Positions 63,747 to 64,000 of a DNA stretch of 64,000 bases are shown here, piece by piece. A program made the translations under genes and the position numbers. Numbering within the stretch: position 1 is the first letter of the stretch; every line of letters starts with the position of its first letter. The stretch comes from Acidocella facilis ATCC 35904 (GTDB taxonomy: Bacteria > Pseudomonadota > Alphaproteobacteria > Acetobacterales > Acetobacteraceae): positions 372,001 through 436,000 of the forward strand of contig NZ_JHYG01000001.1 in assembly GCF_000687875.1 (NCBI RefSeq). Direction: 5' to 3'. The notes below the pieces were generated by a model. That model saw only the letters and a program-made list of their open reading frames with translations. It made no database searches and was not told the origin of the DNA.

Positions 63747-64000
63747 CCAGACCGACCAATTATCTGATCCGGATGATTTTGTTCTGCATCATCGTCTATG
63801 GCGGGGCGGCAGCGCTCTCGCCGGTGCTGGCGCGGTTCTTCATGGCCAATCCGGTGATCAATTCGGTAATCCTGCTGGTCGAGATTTTCGGCGTGTTCTG
63901 GAATATCCGGCAGGTGCAACGGCTCTATCCGGAGGCGGCCTGGGTGGAGGAATTTCGGCGCAACCGGCAAAAGCTGGTGGAAGCCCCGGCGCCGACGCTG
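63743..64000 (+). CDS. MotA/TolQ/ExbB-type proton-channel protein, N-terminal part (cut by window end)
   Basis: The first 86 residues, open to the window end, begin MTRPTNYLIRMILFCIIVYGGAAALSPVLA. They contain two membrane segments and the loop WNIRQVQRLYPEAAWVEEFRRNRQKLVE, resembling alphaproteobacterial ExbB/MotA-like proteins that accompany OmpA-like partners. It is coupled to the preceding OmpA-like gene by ATGA. The channel domain proper lies beyond the window, so the class is a moderate-confidence call. Confidence 0.62.
   Translation, partial: MTRPTNYLIRMILFCIIVYGGAAALSPVLARFFMANPVINSVILLVEIFGVFWNIRQVQRLYPEAAWVEEFRRNRQKLVEAPAPTL

Overview
The window is a contiguous, gene-dense, high-GC chromosomal segment. 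The gene orders lgt-midA-pgeF, purD/xseA (divergent) and efp-suhB, together with a Caulobacter-type vanR/vanAB locus, point to an alphaproteobacterium. Acetobacteraceae/Rhodospirillales is my best guess, from general resemblance only. I saw no rRNA, tRNA, CRISPR array, insertion sequence or phage gene. About 55 genes are supported, and both ends run off the window (the 3' gene is cut).

Layout. 0-4.4 kb: a translationally coupled envelope operon, hldD-lgt-midA-pgeF-lipoprotein. 4.5-8.2 kb: a phosphatase divergent from an MsbA-like ABC exporter and an MFS protein. 8.3-14.6 kb: purD divergent from xseA, then pqiABC, a lipid-transport system. 14.7-19.5 kb: a methyltransferase/MmyB-type regulator pair, an AEC transporter, 3-hydroxyisobutyryl-CoA hydrolase and acetylpolyamine amidohydrolase. 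19.5-39.2 kb: an aromatic (lignin-monomer) catabolic island. It holds vanR/vanAB, a nine-gene operon (outer-membrane channel, Liv-type ABC transporter, esterase, aryl-aldehyde and aryl-alcohol dehydrogenases), an AraC regulator, pobA with an AraC-type regulator, an acyl-CoA ligase with a hydroxycinnamoyl-CoA hydratase/lyase, and a MarR regulator. Together these would convert ferulate and p-coumarate, through vanillin and 4-hydroxybenzaldehyde, to protocatechuate. No ring-cleavage genes are in the window.

39.2-48.7 kb is the most unusual part. A catabolic operon (flavin reductase, aldehyde dehydrogenase, luciferase-like monooxygenase, alpha/beta hydrolase, DUF1185 protein) diverges from an operon made of a NIPSNAP protein and a polyamine-type ABC importer. 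A GntR regulator lies between them. Both operons start at near-identical promoter modules in which a 20-bp perfect palindrome overlaps the -10 box. I infer an uncharacterised pathway for a nitrogen-containing, probably cationic or heterocyclic, substrate. 48.8-58.3 kb: bioF-bioC, nadABC with two operator-like palindromes, a Nudix-related NAD regulator placed at the end of a ureDABC operon. 58.6-64 kb: an autotransporter, efp, suhB, and an OmpA-like/ExbB-like pair.

Non-coding structure. Six copies (five full, one half) of a roughly 125-bp intergenic element occur. Each full copy has AAAGTTTTTGG/CCAAAAACTTT inverted ends around two strong hairpins whose stem sequences differ between copies but stay paired. 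Between efp and suhB lies a different structured region with a perfectly contiguous four-way-junction fold and a 31-bp perfect inverted repeat. Four sites of the form TATGT-N6-ACATA, or variants of it, mark the hydroxycinnamate, pobA, araC and porin promoters as a probable single regulon.
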